From contig CAJUQS010000003.1 of the NCBI GenBank assembly GCA_910588365.1, positions 1 through 11,572 on the forward strand: 11,572 nucleotides of DNA, given 5' to 3'. Position numbers and translations under genes: made by a program. The notes under the pieces are model-generated. The model worked only from the letters and a program-made list of their open reading frames with translations, did no database searches and had not been told where the DNA came from. This stretch comes from an uncultured Oscillospiraceae bacterium. GTDB lineage: Bacteria; Bacillota; Clostridia; Oscillospirales; Oscillospiraceae. This document shows positions 1 through 6,899 of the stretch, in pieces (position 1 is the first letter of the stretch; each line of letters starts with the position of its first letter).

Positions 1-20
1 TCGAGCGCCTGTGCAGAATA

Positions 21-113
21 ATCGTGCATGACCCCTCCGTGAAGCGCCGCATGGCGGCGCTTTCAGCGCTAAGCCCGCCCCAGGCGGGCCCACGGATGGG
101 GTCATTGCACGAT
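21..113. repeat. Branched inverted repeat (three-way-junction dyad)
   Basis: The arms 21-41 and 91-113 pair over about 21 bp with two single-base bulges (at 97 and 105 or 106). Between them sit two perfect hairpins: 42-50 with 54-62 (9 bp, loop ATG) and 73-79 with 83-89 (7 bp, loop CCA), plus a small AGCGCT palindrome at 65-70. The whole can fold as a closing stem with two inner hairpins. No T-tract follows on either strand, so it does not look like a plain terminator. It may be an intergenic repeat of the REP or MITE kind, or a structured RNA end; the sequence alone does not decide. Confidence 0.7.
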
Positions 114-250
114 ATGGATTGCTGCGGCTTTTTGCCTTGCCAGAGAAGATTCTCTCTCGCGAATCTGCGCACTTCGGCTATTGATACAACTTCTGTTTTT
201 TCCACCTTTTGCCATCCGTGCTGATAAATGCCTAAAATAAAAATCTGTTG
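114..250. other. AT-rich non-coding stretch downstream of the methyltransferase
   Basis: The sequence is clearly more AT-rich than the rest of the window and matches the composition of the neighbouring methyltransferase gene. I see no convincing gene. A short AGAGAA/TTCTCT dyad lies near 142-156. The nonamer CCATCCGTG at 212-220 is complementary to 91-99 in the right arm of the branched repeat, which could be chance. No strong terminator for the methyltransferase is visible. Confidence 0.4.
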
Positions 251-856
251 TTACTTTTTAGCTTTAAGAAACAGTCCTTTATCCTTTCTATAAATCTGTA
301 CTGCTTTGAACCCGGAATTATAAAAAAATGCCTCTAACTCTTTTGGGCTATATATCCTCACATCTCCACTTTTTGAAACGGGAAAACAAAATTTATTGGC
401 AATAAACCTTAGTAATGCACTGAAGTTTGGATCAGCTATATACACTGTACCGTTTTTCTTTAAAACTCTTTTACATTCATTTACAAATCCTTGCGGATTA
501 TCAAAATGATGAAATGCACAGCATACAGTTATAATATCAATACTTTCATCGCTCCATTCAAGTGGGTAACATGGCCGTACCTTAAAATTCATATTAGGAT
601 AGCGCATTTTTGCAACATGGATCATGTTCTCTGATACATCTAATCCATTTGCCTGAATTTTTGCTTTTTTCGATAATTCCTGCAACAGAGTCCCAGTTCC
701 ACATGCAACATCAAGAACAATATCGCCTTCACTCAAAGCTATTGTATGAGATAGTTCCTTAATATGAAATCTGGTATAAACTCCTTCTCTCGATGTATCG
801 TATTCAGATGCTATTTTATTGTACGCAATTCTTGACTGTTCTGTTTTCTTATTCAT
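251..856 (-). CDS. Class I SAM-dependent methyltransferase (201 aa)
   Basis: The protein has the layout of the Methyltransf_11/25 group. Motif I, VLDVACGTG, lies at residues 47-55 and binds S-adenosylmethionine; the acidic residue that binds the ribose is D73 in GLDVSENM; CCAFHHF at 112-118 is the motif after strand 4; RVLKKNGTVYIADP at 130-143 is the usual strand-5 segment. It is soluble with no signal peptide, and about 200 aa is normal for this group. The substrate cannot be told from sequence; small-molecule, quinone or tRNA methylation are all possible. The ATG at 856 is chosen because AGGAG lies 8 nt before it. The gene is strikingly AT-rich beside GC-rich neighbours, stands alone, and has its own promoter, all of which suggest horizontal acquisition. 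Confidence 0.9.
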   Translation of the reverse strand: MNKKTEQSRIAYNKIASEYDTSREGVYTRFHIKELSHTIALSEGDIVLDVACGTGTLLQELSKKAKIQANGLDVSENMIHVAKMRYPNMNFKVRPCYPLEWSDESIDIITVCCAFHHFDNPQGFVNECKRVLKKNGTVYIADPNFSALLRFIANKFCFPVSKSGDVRIYSPKELEAFFYNSGFKAVQIYRKDKGLFLKAKK

Positions 857-901
857 GTCATTTCTCCTAGGGCTTGTCTATCCCTCCATAATCTCTATTT
901 T

Positions 902-930
902 ATTATATACTATTAAGCAGTCTTCAACAA
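902..930 (-). promoter_or_regulatory. Sigma-A-like promoter of the methyltransferase gene
   Basis: On the minus strand a perfect TATAAT (907-902) is preceded after 17 nt by TTGTTG (930-925). Transcription would start near 895, about 40 nt before the start codon at 856. The -10 box is exact, the -35 box matches only its TTG half. Confidence 0.55.
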
Positions 931-1066
931 GGCTTGTTGGTGAAATCGCCAAAGATTTTCCATCAACACCAAAGGTAACGGGACGATTTTTCTGCATAAG
1001 GCCGGGCCGGACTGCACAAACTACCCCAGGCAAGACCCACTGTAAAAAGCAAGGAGGAACCATCCT

Positions 1067-1258
1067 ATGAGCAACTGCATGAACGACGGCTGCACCTGCA
1101 CCCCCAACCACGCCATCAAGTGTACGGTGAGCTCCTGCGCCCACCACTGCAAGAACGAGCAGTACTGCGGCCTGAACGCCATCCAGGTAGGCACCCACGA
1201 GAGCAATCCCTCCATGGACCAGTGCACCGACTGCCAGAGCTTCAAGCTGATGGGCTGA
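1067..1258 (+). CDS. DUF1540 cysteine-rich small protein (63 aa)
   Basis: A 63-residue protein with nine cysteines (4, 9, 11, 19, 24, 28, 34, 53, 56). The stretch from C19 to F59 follows the DUF1540 pattern: C-x4-C-x3-C-x5-C, a short hydrophobic link (LNAIQVG), then C-x2-C-x-SF near the end. The clustered cysteines suggest metal binding, but DUF1540 has no established function and I do not assign one. AAGGAGG lies 9 nt before the ATG at 1067, which fixes the start. The next gene begins 69 nt later on the same strand, with a perfect palindrome in between, so co-transcription with the TSUP pair is possible but unproven. Confidence 0.87.
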   Translation: MSNCMNDGCTCTPNHAIKCTVSSCAHHCKNEQYCGLNAIQVGTHESNPSMDQCTDCQSFKLMG

Positions 1259-1265
1259 CCAGCCC

Positions 1266-1289
1266 GCCGGTCCGCGGCCGCGGACCGGC
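1266..1289. repeat. Perfect 24-nt GC-rich palindrome
   Basis: The 12-nt arm at 1266-1277 is exactly complementary to 1278-1289; the centre is GCGGCCGC. It lies 7 nt after the DUF1540 stop codon and 38 nt before the next start. No T-run follows, so it is not a standard intrinsic terminator. It could be an RNA hairpin that protects the upstream message end, or a dyad bound by a dimeric protein. Confidence 0.65.
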
Positions 1290-1327
1290 CTACATAGACG
1301 GCGGGGATACGCGGGGGGTGGAGAGCC

Positions 1328-1684
1328 ATGACGGAAAAGCGGAAAAATCAGATAGCCGGAGCGGCCGGCGGGCTCGTCAACGGCCTGTTCGGCGGCGGGG
1401 GAGGCATGGTGCTGCTGCCGCTGCTGACGAAGTGGAGCGCTCTGGAGGCCCGCAGCGCCTTCGCCACCTGCGTGGCCGTCATCTTTCCCATGTGCTGTGT
1501 GTCAACAGCGGTGTACCTCTGGCAGGTGCGGCCCGGTCTGGAGCTGGTACTGCCCTATCTGCTGGGGGGGCTGATCGGGGGCGTGCTGGGCGGGCTCACC
1601 TTTGAGAAGGTTCCGGTGCGGTGGCTGAAGGTGATCTTCGGCCTGTTCCTGCTGTACGGCGGAGTGAGGTATCTGCTATGGTAG
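1328..1684 (+). CDS. Half-size TauE/SafE (TSUP) membrane protein, first half (118 aa)
   Basis: TSUP (former DUF81) proteins move sulfite, sulfonates or related anions across the cytoplasmic membrane and normally have about 250 residues built from two homologous halves. This protein has only one: about four hydrophobic segments (roughly 8-32, 42-62, 68-93, 98-117) and the glycine-rich first-helix signature GLFGGGGG near residues 19-26. The start at 1328 has GGAG just upstream. Its stop codon overlaps the start of the next gene by 7 nt, so the two are translationally coupled and probably form a heterodimer equal to one complete transporter. The substrate is unknown. A frameshift in a single former gene is unlikely, because the downstream half carries its own start and its own helix-1 signature. 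Confidence 0.87.
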   Translation: MTEKRKNQIAGAAGGLVNGLFGGGGGMVLLPLLTKWSALEARSAFATCVAVIFPMCCVSTAVYLWQVRPGLELVLPYLLGGLIGGVLGGLTFEKVPVRWLKVIFGLFLLYGGVRYLLW

Positions 1685-2046
1685 AATGGATCCCGCCCCT
1701 TCTCTTCGCCCTGGCCACCGGGGTGCTCTCAAGCTGGGGCGTGGGCGGCGGTACGCTGCTGCTGGTGTGCATGACCCTGTTTCTGGGGGTGGGCCACAGG
1801 GAGGCCCAGGCCGTGAACCTCCTGTTCTTCCTGCCCACCGCCGGGACCAGCCTGTTCTTCCACAGGAAGAACGGATTTTTGGAGAAGGACGTCTGGCGGC
1901 AGGCGGCTGTCCCCGGCACCATTGTCTCCCTGGCCGGGGCCCTGCTGGCTACGGCGGTGGACGTGTCCCTGCTGCGAAAGCCCTTCGGCCTGTTCCTGCT
2001 CTACAGCGGGGCCTCCATGCTGCTCAGTGCCCGCAGGGCGCGGTAG
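1678..2046 (+). CDS. Half-size TauE/SafE (TSUP) membrane protein, second half (122 aa)
   Basis: The partner of the preceding gene has the same four-segment plan (roughly 5-33, 42-60, 75-95, 98-117). The repeat signature SSWGVGGGTLLL occurs near residues 18-29, equivalent to the GLFGGGGGMVLL of the first half, and NLLFFLPT follows where full-length TSUP proteins have a second-helix motif. The ATG at 1678 lies inside the last codons of the upstream gene, in another frame, which fits translational coupling by terminating ribosomes. Residues 60-72 (FHRKNGFLEKDVW) form a charged loop. The C-terminus is basic (ARRAR), as expected for a cytoplasmic tail. Both halves are probably needed for transport. 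A convergent gene ends 86 nt downstream, with a hairpin between them. Confidence 0.85.
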   Translation: MVEWIPPLLFALATGVLSSWGVGGGTLLLVCMTLFLGVGHREAQAVNLLFFLPTAGTSLFFHRKNGFLEKDVWRQAAVPGTIVSLAGALLATAVDVSLLRKPFGLFLLYSGASMLLSARRAR

Positions 2047-2070
2047 CGGTCTCCATGAAGAACTTCAGCC

Positions 2071-2093
2071 GGCGCGAAGCTATGCTTCGCGCC
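2071..2093. terminator. Hairpin between convergent genes, possible bidirectional terminator
   Basis: The perfect 10-bp stem GGCGCGAAGC/GCTTCGCGCC with a TAT loop lies between the TSUP stop (2046) and the stop of the minus-strand membrane protein gene (2132). On the plus strand it is followed by a weak T-containing stretch (GGATTTTGG), on the minus strand by none. Its position fits transcription termination, but the missing U-tract keeps confidence modest. Confidence 0.45.
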
Positions 2094-2131
2094 AGCTTGG
2101 ATTTTGGAACAGGTTTTCTTCAAGCAGGGTG

Positions 2132-2689
2132 CTACCTACCTAAATACGCATCAATATCCTTCCGCAGATGGGGGCGTTTTCCGGTTCCGGTAAAAAGCTT
2201 TTTTAAAGGCTCAATCACCAAAAGGGTACCGTTTACCGTCTCATAAGAAAGTCTGACGTGAAAATAATTTATTTGCTCTATGACCGCCATAAAATACAGG
2301 AATATTCCAGCGATTCTTCCAGATAAATCCTCCCCCGCAAGAGCCGCCAGAACCATGGCCGGCAGATAGGCTGTCAATAAAATGACATTGACCCACCTTA
2401 GTTTGTGATAGATTCTGCCAATCTCCATATTGCTGAGGGCCTTTTGCCTTCTTACCTGCTTCAGCTTGTTCCGCCAGTAGAAGCTGCCCTCCATTACAAT
2501 GACAGAAAATACCAGCAGCGGGTAAAACGAGATCCAATTCAATTTGAAGGGCTTTTCCCCAAGGTCCATATCCATCACGAATTTTGTCGCGAAATACAGC
2601 CCCGCAAACATAAGCACGCCGCAGAGCTCGAAGTCAGCCAAGAATTTCAGTTCTTTTTCAACCGGTCTTTTTTTCAGTTTTTTTTCCAT
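2132..2689 (-). CDS. Uncharacterised four-helix membrane protein (185 aa)
   Basis: I do not recognise the family. The protein starts with a basic, lysine-rich segment (MEKKLKKRPVEKELK) and then has about four hydrophobic stretches, roughly residues 24-42, 52-70, 97-118 and 126-147, ending in a basic tail of about 38 residues (KKLFTGTGKRPHLRKD). It is an integral membrane protein with no visible catalytic motif. The open frame runs further upstream, but that part is a shadow of yycI; the ATG at 2689 has an AGGAG about 10 nt before it, while the next upstream ATG (2710) has none. It lies 43 nt after yycI on the same strand, in the position where walJ often follows in Bacilli, so it may be the last gene of the wal operon. 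Its base composition is visibly less GC-rich than that of yycI and yycH. Confidence 0.75.
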   Translation of the reverse strand: MEKKLKKRPVEKELKFLADFELCGVLMFAGLYFATKFVMDMDLGEKPFKLNWISFYPLLVFSVIVMEGSFYWRNKLKQVRRQKALSNMEIGRIYHKLRWVNVILLTAYLPAMVLAALAGEDLSGRIAGIFLYFMAVIEQINYFHVRLSYETVNGTLLVIEPLKKLFTGTGKRPHLRKDIDAYLGR

Positions 2690-2732
2690 ATCACTCTGTC
2701 TCCTCTGCATGTCATAAAGGGAACTGATGGCC

Positions 2733-3533
2733 TCACTGCCGGATGACCTCGCCGCCGGCGCAGTCCACGAAATAGAGGGCGGTGTCCGTCTCAACCTGCC
2801 ACATGGGCAGCAGGCGCAGCGGGGATCCGGCCTGGAGCTCATAGACGCACCGCACGTCCGTGACCTCGCTGCATACGATGCCAGACGTGCTGCGGTAGTC
2901 CAGAAAGCGGACCAGGGCAGTGACGCAGTCCATCCGGCCGGAGGAGCTGGGGGCCGCGTCCTCCAGGCTGACATGGGCGCCGGCGGCGGCGGTGAGTACG
3001 CCGTCCTCAAAGTGCAGCGTCAGGCCGCAGCCGGAGACGGGCACGCCGGTCACCTGCTGGACCGCCGTAACCGTGCCGGTGCCGTCCTGGAGCTGGAGCT
3101 GAACGTCCTCGTAGTCGAATTGGCGGCAGAAGCGCCGGGCAAACTCCGCGGCGTCCTCCACCGGCAGGTCCAGCCTGCTGCCGTCAAAGCTGCCGCCGGC
3201 CCGGAAGTGGATGGTGCCGCGCTCCGCGGTATAGCTGTAGATACCGCCGCCCTGGCTGGCGGAAACCGCCTCGCCGCCCAGCAGGAAGGAGGCAATGGCC
3301 TGCTCCGTCTGGCTCTGGCGGGAGAGAAGCAGGGGGGGCAGGGACTGCTGACTCAAATCAATCTGGCCGGCCAGCTCCAGCTGGCTGGACTGGCAGAGGG
3401 CGCGGAGCTGGCCGGCGGTATCCGTCTCCGCCTGCATGGTCTGGAGGTATTGACTGCCCAGCAGGAGCAGCAGAAACGCATTGAGCAGCAGCAGAATGAT
3501 GATGGCGATGTTTTTCAGCCGGTAGGTTTCCAC
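2733..3533 (-). CDS. yycI: YycI-like regulator of the WalRK system (266 aa)
   Basis: The protein has a short cytoplasmic N-terminus, one transmembrane helix at about 8-26 (rich in I and L) and a large extracytoplasmic region. That plan, and its place directly after a yycH-like gene behind walK, match YycI, which in Bacillus works with YycH to modulate WalK through membrane contacts. Extracellular segments such as VPVSGCGLTLHFEDGVL and the terminal WQVETDTALYFVDCAGGEV resemble the repeated PepSY-like folds of YycH/YycI proteins. The assignment rests more on architecture and context than on sequence motifs, because this family diverges fast. The start is a GTG at 3533; AGGAGG lies about 12 nt upstream, a rather long spacing, and no other in-frame start fits better. 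It begins 54 nt after the yycH stop. Confidence 0.75.
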   Translation of the reverse strand: METYRLKNIAIIILLLLNAFLLLLLGSQYLQTMQAETDTAGQLRALCQSSQLELAGQIDLSQQSLPPLLLSRQSQTEQAIASFLLGGEAVSASQGGGIYSYTAERGTIHFRAGGSFDGSRLDLPVEDAAEFARRFCRQFDYEDVQLQLQDGTGTVTAVQQVTGVPVSGCGLTLHFEDGVLTAAAGAHVSLEDAAPSSSGRMDCVTALVRFLDYRSTSGIVCSEVTDVRCVYELQAGSPLRLLPMWQVETDTALYFVDCAGGEVIRQ

Positions 3534-3587
3534 GGCGCAATCCCGCCTCCTTTCCCGTAAACTGGCGGCAGAACCGGCCGCCTGCGG

Positions 3588-4859
3588 TCACCGCGCCAGC
3601 CACTGGGCGGAGATCTGCCCCGTGATACCGTCCACGTAGCCCAGGGACAGCCCCGCTCCGGGGTGGAGGGAGGCGATGGCCCGGGCCATTCCGGCCGGCA
3701 ACAAGGGGGAGAGGTCCTCCTCCGCCGTGTAGAGCCGGCAGCGGTAGGCAAAGGCGGTGATAGCCGTACCGCTGATGGTGACGGACAGGGCGTCCCCCTC
3801 GTCGGGGAAGAAGACCGGGATGCCCTCCACCTGATAGCGGAAGGCGATCCGGCAGCCGTCCTCCCTGATGTCCACCGCCCGCAGCGTCAGGGAGGAGGCG
3901 CCCGCGCCGTCTGTGAGGGCGCCTGCCAGCCGCCAGGCAGCGGCCAGGGCCTCCTGCAGCGTGGGCACCTCCCCGGCGGAGGAGACGCGGTAGAGGGAGG
4001 CGGATACATCCCCCCGGGTGCTGTAGCTCACCGTCCCGTCCGGGCTGATGCGGAGGGTGCGGGGGGACTCCTCCACCACCTCCGTGCCGCTGCTCTCCTG
4101 GTAGCGGAAGAGGGTGTGGGCGTTGAAATCCAGCGCGGTGAGCAGGTTGTAGGCGGTGTAGCCGGCGGGCAGGCCGGCGCTGATATCCCGCAGCTGGGGG
4201 GCCTGGTCCGTCAGGACCGTGTAGGGAGCCAGGGGATCATAGTTGGTCTCGTAGGCAAAGCAGCTGTTGTTGGGGGAGGCGGCGTCGCAGACCGCCTGGA
4301 GAGCGGAGGCGGGCAGGGCCGTTTCGCAGCGGTAGATCTCCCCCGTGTCGCCCCGCAGATAGAGGGTGGCGGTGTCCCCCTCCCCGGCCGTCAGGGACAT
4401 GCTGCGCACCTCGCGGTCAATTTCCGTCTCCTCGCCCAGCCAGAGTGCCACCGCCGCCATGGGCAGGCGGGTGGTCAGATCCAGGTGGAGGCTGGGGGCG
4501 TCCAGGGCGTCCCGCAGGGTCTTCTCCGCCGCGGCGCCCACCTCGGCGGCCGATCCCAGGGCTTCCTGGAACAGGGGGAGAATCTGCTGGAGCAGGGGAT
4601 CCCCGGCGGTGGCGTAGAGCTGCCCGTAACGGCCGTACTCGCTGTCGCCGGTGACCATGATGTGGACGGAGGGAAAGGTGCCGCCGGCCTCATCGGCCGG
4701 GGAGTATCCGCTCTCCGCCGGGTGGGAGGCCAGCAGGCTCTGAAAGCGGCCGGCCCAGCCGAGGTGGAACACGGGCAGACGGGTGATCAGAAACAGGGCG
4801 GACAGCGTCAGCAGCGCCAGAGCCAGATTCTGGAGGGTATTGCGCAGACGCTTATTCAT
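3588..4859 (-). CDS. yycH: YycH-like regulator of the WalRK system (423 aa)
   Basis: A single N-terminal transmembrane helix (about residues 11-30) is followed by about 390 extracytoplasmic residues without enzyme motifs. Length, topology and position immediately behind walK are those of YycH, which in Bacillus and Staphylococcus binds WalK through its membrane helix together with YycI and tunes kinase activity. Segments such as ALDFNAHTLFRYQESSGTEV and the C-terminal YRCRLYTAEEDLSPLLPA match the beta-rich YycH/YycI type of fold, in my reading. The ATG at 4859 lies inside the end of walK, overlapping its stop by 8 nt, and GGGAGG is 6 nt upstream within the walK coding region, so the two are translationally coupled and made in a fixed ratio. 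Cysteines at about residues 179, 191 and 202 could form an extracellular disulfide. Confidence 0.82.
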   Translation of the reverse strand: MNKRLRNTLQNLALALLTLSALFLITRLPVFHLGWAGRFQSLLASHPAESGYSPADEAGGTFPSVHIMVTGDSEYGRYGQLYATAGDPLLQQILPLFQEALGSAAEVGAAAEKTLRDALDAPSLHLDLTTRLPMAAVALWLGEETEIDREVRSMSLTAGEGDTATLYLRGDTGEIYRCETALPASALQAVCDAASPNNSCFAYETNYDPLAPYTVLTDQAPQLRDISAGLPAGYTAYNLLTALDFNAHTLFRYQESSGTEVVEESPRTLRISPDGTVSYSTRGDVSASLYRVSSAGEVPTLQEALAAAWRLAGALTDGAGASSLTLRAVDIREDGCRIAFRYQVEGIPVFFPDEGDALSVTISGTAITAFAYRCRLYTAEEDLSPLLPAGMARAIASLHPGAGLSLGYVDGITGQISAQWLAR

Positions 4860-6657
4860 GGCCCGCCTCCCGCTCCTGCCGGATGGGCAGAACGATACGG
4901 ATGGTGGTCCCCGGGCCCTCGTGGTCCGTCAGACCGATGGTGCCGTGGTGGCGCAGGACAATTTCCCTGGCAATGGAGAGGCCCAGGCCGGTACCGCCGC
5001 TCTCCCGGCTGCGGGCCTTGTCCACCCGGTAGAAGCGGTCAAAGATCCGCTCCCAGTCCTGCCTGGGGATGCCGATGCCGTTGTCGGAGACCTCGATCCA
5101 CACCTTCCGCCCGGAGATGCCGGCGTCCACGGAGATGGTGCCGCCGTCGGGGGTGTACTTGATGGAGTTGCCCACCACGTTCATCATCACCTGCTCCAGG
5201 CGGCTGCGGTCGCCCAGGATCATGGGCAGGGTCTCGCCGTACCGGCGGACCAGGGTGTGCCCCCGGCGCTGGGCCTCCAGCTCCACGGCCCGGCAGACGG
5301 ACTCCAGGGCCTCCCGCAGAGGGAAGCGGACCATCTTGATCTCCGCCCGGCCGGAGTCCAGCCGGCTGAGCGTCAGCAGATCCTGGACAATGCGGGTCAT
5401 CCGGTCCGTCTCGCTGATGATGATGTCCAGAAAGCTGTTCTCCATGCTCCTGGGGATGTCCTCGCTGTCACGAATGGTCTCGGCGTAGCTGCGCACGTTG
5501 GTCAGGGGGGTGCGCAGCTCGTGGGAGACGTTGGCCACGAACTCCTTGCGCATCTCCTCATTCTTCCGCTGGGCGGTGATGTCGTGGAGCACCGCCATGA
5601 CGCCGCCCTGCTCCCCGTCGGAGACAGGTGCCAGATAGAGCTCCAGAATCCGGCGGCCCACCGCCAGCTCCCCGGACAGGGAGTTGGGGCGCTGGAGGCG
5701 CATGACCTTCTGGAAGGGGAACTGCTGGCCGAAGAGGGCGTCGTAGTCGTAGAATGAGACCTCCCGGCCCAGCATCTGGCTGGCGGCGGGGTTGCTGGTG
5801 AGGATGGATCCGTCCCGGGCAAAGGACACCACGCCGTCGGACATGTGCAGAAAGAGGGTGTCCAGTTTGTTGCGCTCGTTCTCCACCGCCTCCAGGGTCT
5901 CCTGGAGGACGGCGGCCATTTCGTTGAAGGTGGTGGTGAGAATGCCGATCTCATCGGTGGACTCCACCTCGATGGTGCTGGTGAAATCCCCGTCGGCCAC
6001 GCGCTCTGCGCCCTCGGTCAGCCGCTCGATGGGGATGACCATGGTCTTGCTGAGCAGGAAGCTGAGGAGCACGGAGATGAGCAGGCCCACCAGCAGGGCC
6101 TGGACAATGATGAGAAAGAGCTGGCCGTTCAGGGAGCTGACCGTGTCCCGGTTGTCATAGATGTAGATGATGAAGGCGTTGTCCCCGCCGGTGATGGGGA
6201 TGGCCACGTCCATATAGTTGGCGGTGATGTCGCTCTGGTCCCCCACGTCGTCGGTGCCGTTGGCAATGCTGCTGCGGGCGGTCAGCTGGTTCGGCGTGGC
6301 CTGGATGCTCTCGAAGGCCGACTGATCGTCGGATCCGGCCAGGAAAGCCCCCGTGCGCCCGTCCAGAATATAGTAATTCCTGGTGCTGGAATTGAGCCCC
6401 AGGTCCCGGGCCTTGACCTCGATCATGTCCTGGAGCTTCTGGGCGCCGTTGTCCTGGGCGGCCTCCCGCCGCAGGGAGTTGACGAAGGCGCCGTTGGCGG
6501 GATCGGAGTCCCCGAAGACGCTGTTCATCTGCTGGTAGAACTCGTCAATATAGAACCTGGTGATGCTGGTCATCATAAACGCGCCCACAACGGTCATCAG
6601 AGAGGTGATCAGCAGGAGAAGGATGAGGACCAGCTTCATGTGAAGGCTGCGAAACAT
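4852..6657 (-). CDS. walK: WalK cell-wall sensor histidine kinase (601 aa)
   Basis: A membrane histidine kinase that phosphorylates WalR. In order: TM helix 1 (about 8-30); extracellular sensor domain (31-178); TM helix 2 (179-203); HAMP domain (204-257, with DGDFTSTIEVESTDEIGIL); PAS domain (about 263-365); HisKA H-box with phospho-acceptor H379 in VSHELRTPL; HATPase_c domain with N-box around N493-N497, G1 box DNGIGIP (525-531), F-box FDRFYR (539-544) and G2 box GGTGLGL (554-560). This TM-sensor-TM-HAMP-PAS-kinase order is diagnostic of WalK (YycG). The frame is open upstream to 6828, but the start at 6657 is right: AAAGGAG lies 4-5 nt before it and the hydrophobic helix begins just after. 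All catalytic residues are present. The unusual point is that walK does not follow walR directly but after 708 nt of repeat-rich DNA. Confidence 0.96.
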   Translation of the reverse strand: MFRSLHMKLVLILLLLITSLMTVVGAFMMTSITRFYIDEFYQQMNSVFGDSDPANGAFVNSLRREAAQDNGAQKLQDMIEVKARDLGLNSSTRNYYILDGRTGAFLAGSDDQSAFESIQATPNQLTARSSIANGTDDVGDQSDITANYMDVAIPITGGDNAFIIYIYDNRDTVSSLNGQLFLIIVQALLVGLLISVLLSFLLSKTMVIPIERLTEGAERVADGDFTSTIEVESTDEIGILTTTFNEMAAVLQETLEAVENERNKLDTLFLHMSDGVVSFARDGSILTSNPAASQMLGREVSFYDYDALFGQQFPFQKVMRLQRPNSLSGELAVGRRILELYLAPVSDGEQGGVMAVLHDITAQRKNEEMRKEFVANVSHELRTPLTNVRSYAETIRDSEDIPRSMENSFLDIIISETDRMTRIVQDLLTLSRLDSGRAEIKMVRFPLREALESVCRAVELEAQRRGHTLVRRYGETLPMILGDRSRLEQVMMNVVGNSIKYTPDGGTISVDAGISGRKVWIEVSDNGIGIPRQDWERIFDRFYRVDKARSRESGGTGLGLSIAREIVLRHHGTIGLTDHEGPGTTIRIVLPIRQEREAGHE

Positions 6658-6671
6658 GGGGGCTCCTTTCT

Positions 6672-6689
6672 GCCCGGCGTCAGCCGGGC
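6672..6689 (-). promoter_or_regulatory. Hairpin next to the walK ribosome binding site
   Basis: In the walK message GCCCGGC/GCCGGGC form a 7-bp stem around a TGAC loop, ending about 7 nt before the AAAGGAG ribosome binding site. It could affect walK translation or protect the 5' end of a processed message. No U-tract follows, so it is not a terminator. Confidence 0.5.
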
Positions 6690-6715
6690 GGTGTTCTTGC
6701 GGGGATTCCCGCCTT

Positions 6716-6780
6716 AAGGCGGACGCAAGCGGTCGTTCGGCTTTGCCGAATGACGTGAGCCAAGTGGGGCCTACGCAGCC
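6716..6780. repeat. Hairpin repeat, unit 1 (65 nt)
   Basis: The unit begins AAGGCGG, has a hairpin at 6732-6754 (10-bp stem with one G-T pair, TTT loop) and ends with a tail finishing TACGCAGCC. The tail from TGAC onward (6751-6780) matches that of unit 2 at 24 of 30 positions, and the two units lie back to back. Confidence 0.75.
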
Positions 6781-6781
6781 C

Positions 6782-6858
6782 AAGGCGGCGCTTGCGTCGC
6801 CCGAGCGGTCGTTGGGCCGCAGGCACAATGACGCGAGTCAAACGGAGCTTACGCAGCC
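6782..6858. repeat. Hairpin repeat, unit 2 (77 nt)
   Basis: The unit starts with the 20-mer AAGGCGGCGCTTGCGTCGCC, which is identical to 7106-7125. Its hairpin is 6808-6814 with 6826-6832 (7 bp including the same G-T pair), capped by a small inner stem GCC-GCA-GGC. The tail ends TACGCAGCC as in unit 1. Confidence 0.8.
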
Positions 6859-6869
6859 CCGTACCCCGC

Positions 6870-6899
6870 GGGTACTTTTTGTGCGGACAAAAAGTACCC
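6870..6899. repeat. CTTTTTGTGC palindrome, copy 1
   Basis: The arms GGGTACTTTTTG (6870-6881) and CAAAAAGTACCC (6888-6899) form a perfect 12-bp stem around the loop TGCGGA. It is followed by AAAAAGCCGCC. A related element in opposite orientation lies at 7284-7326. To my memory such sequences recur between genes in Oscillospiraceae genomes; that is not checked here. Confidence 0.75.

Noticed and set aside
21..113. Integron attC site or tRNA reading of the branched dyad
   Set aside because: No GTTRRRY/RYYYAAC core sites are present, and there is no T-loop GTTCRA, anticodon arm or acceptor pattern.
878..1329. Minus-strand open frames opposite DUF1540
   Set aside because: They are antisense to a recognised family with a strong ribosome binding site and contain no motifs.
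2690..3010. 107-codon N-terminal extension of the four-helix membrane protein
   Set aside because: It overlaps yycI in another frame with a proline/alanine-rich shadow sequence; the ATG at 2689 has the ribosome binding site.
3663..5162. Long plus-strand open frame (499 codons) opposite yycH and the end of walK
   Set aside because: It is antisense to clearly recognisable genes, is rich in G, A, V, Q and R without domain motifs, and arises from the high GC content, which makes stop codons rare.
6658..6828. 57-codon N-terminal extension of walK
   Set aside because: The extension is translated repeat DNA; the ribosome binding site and the membrane helix fix the start at 6657.
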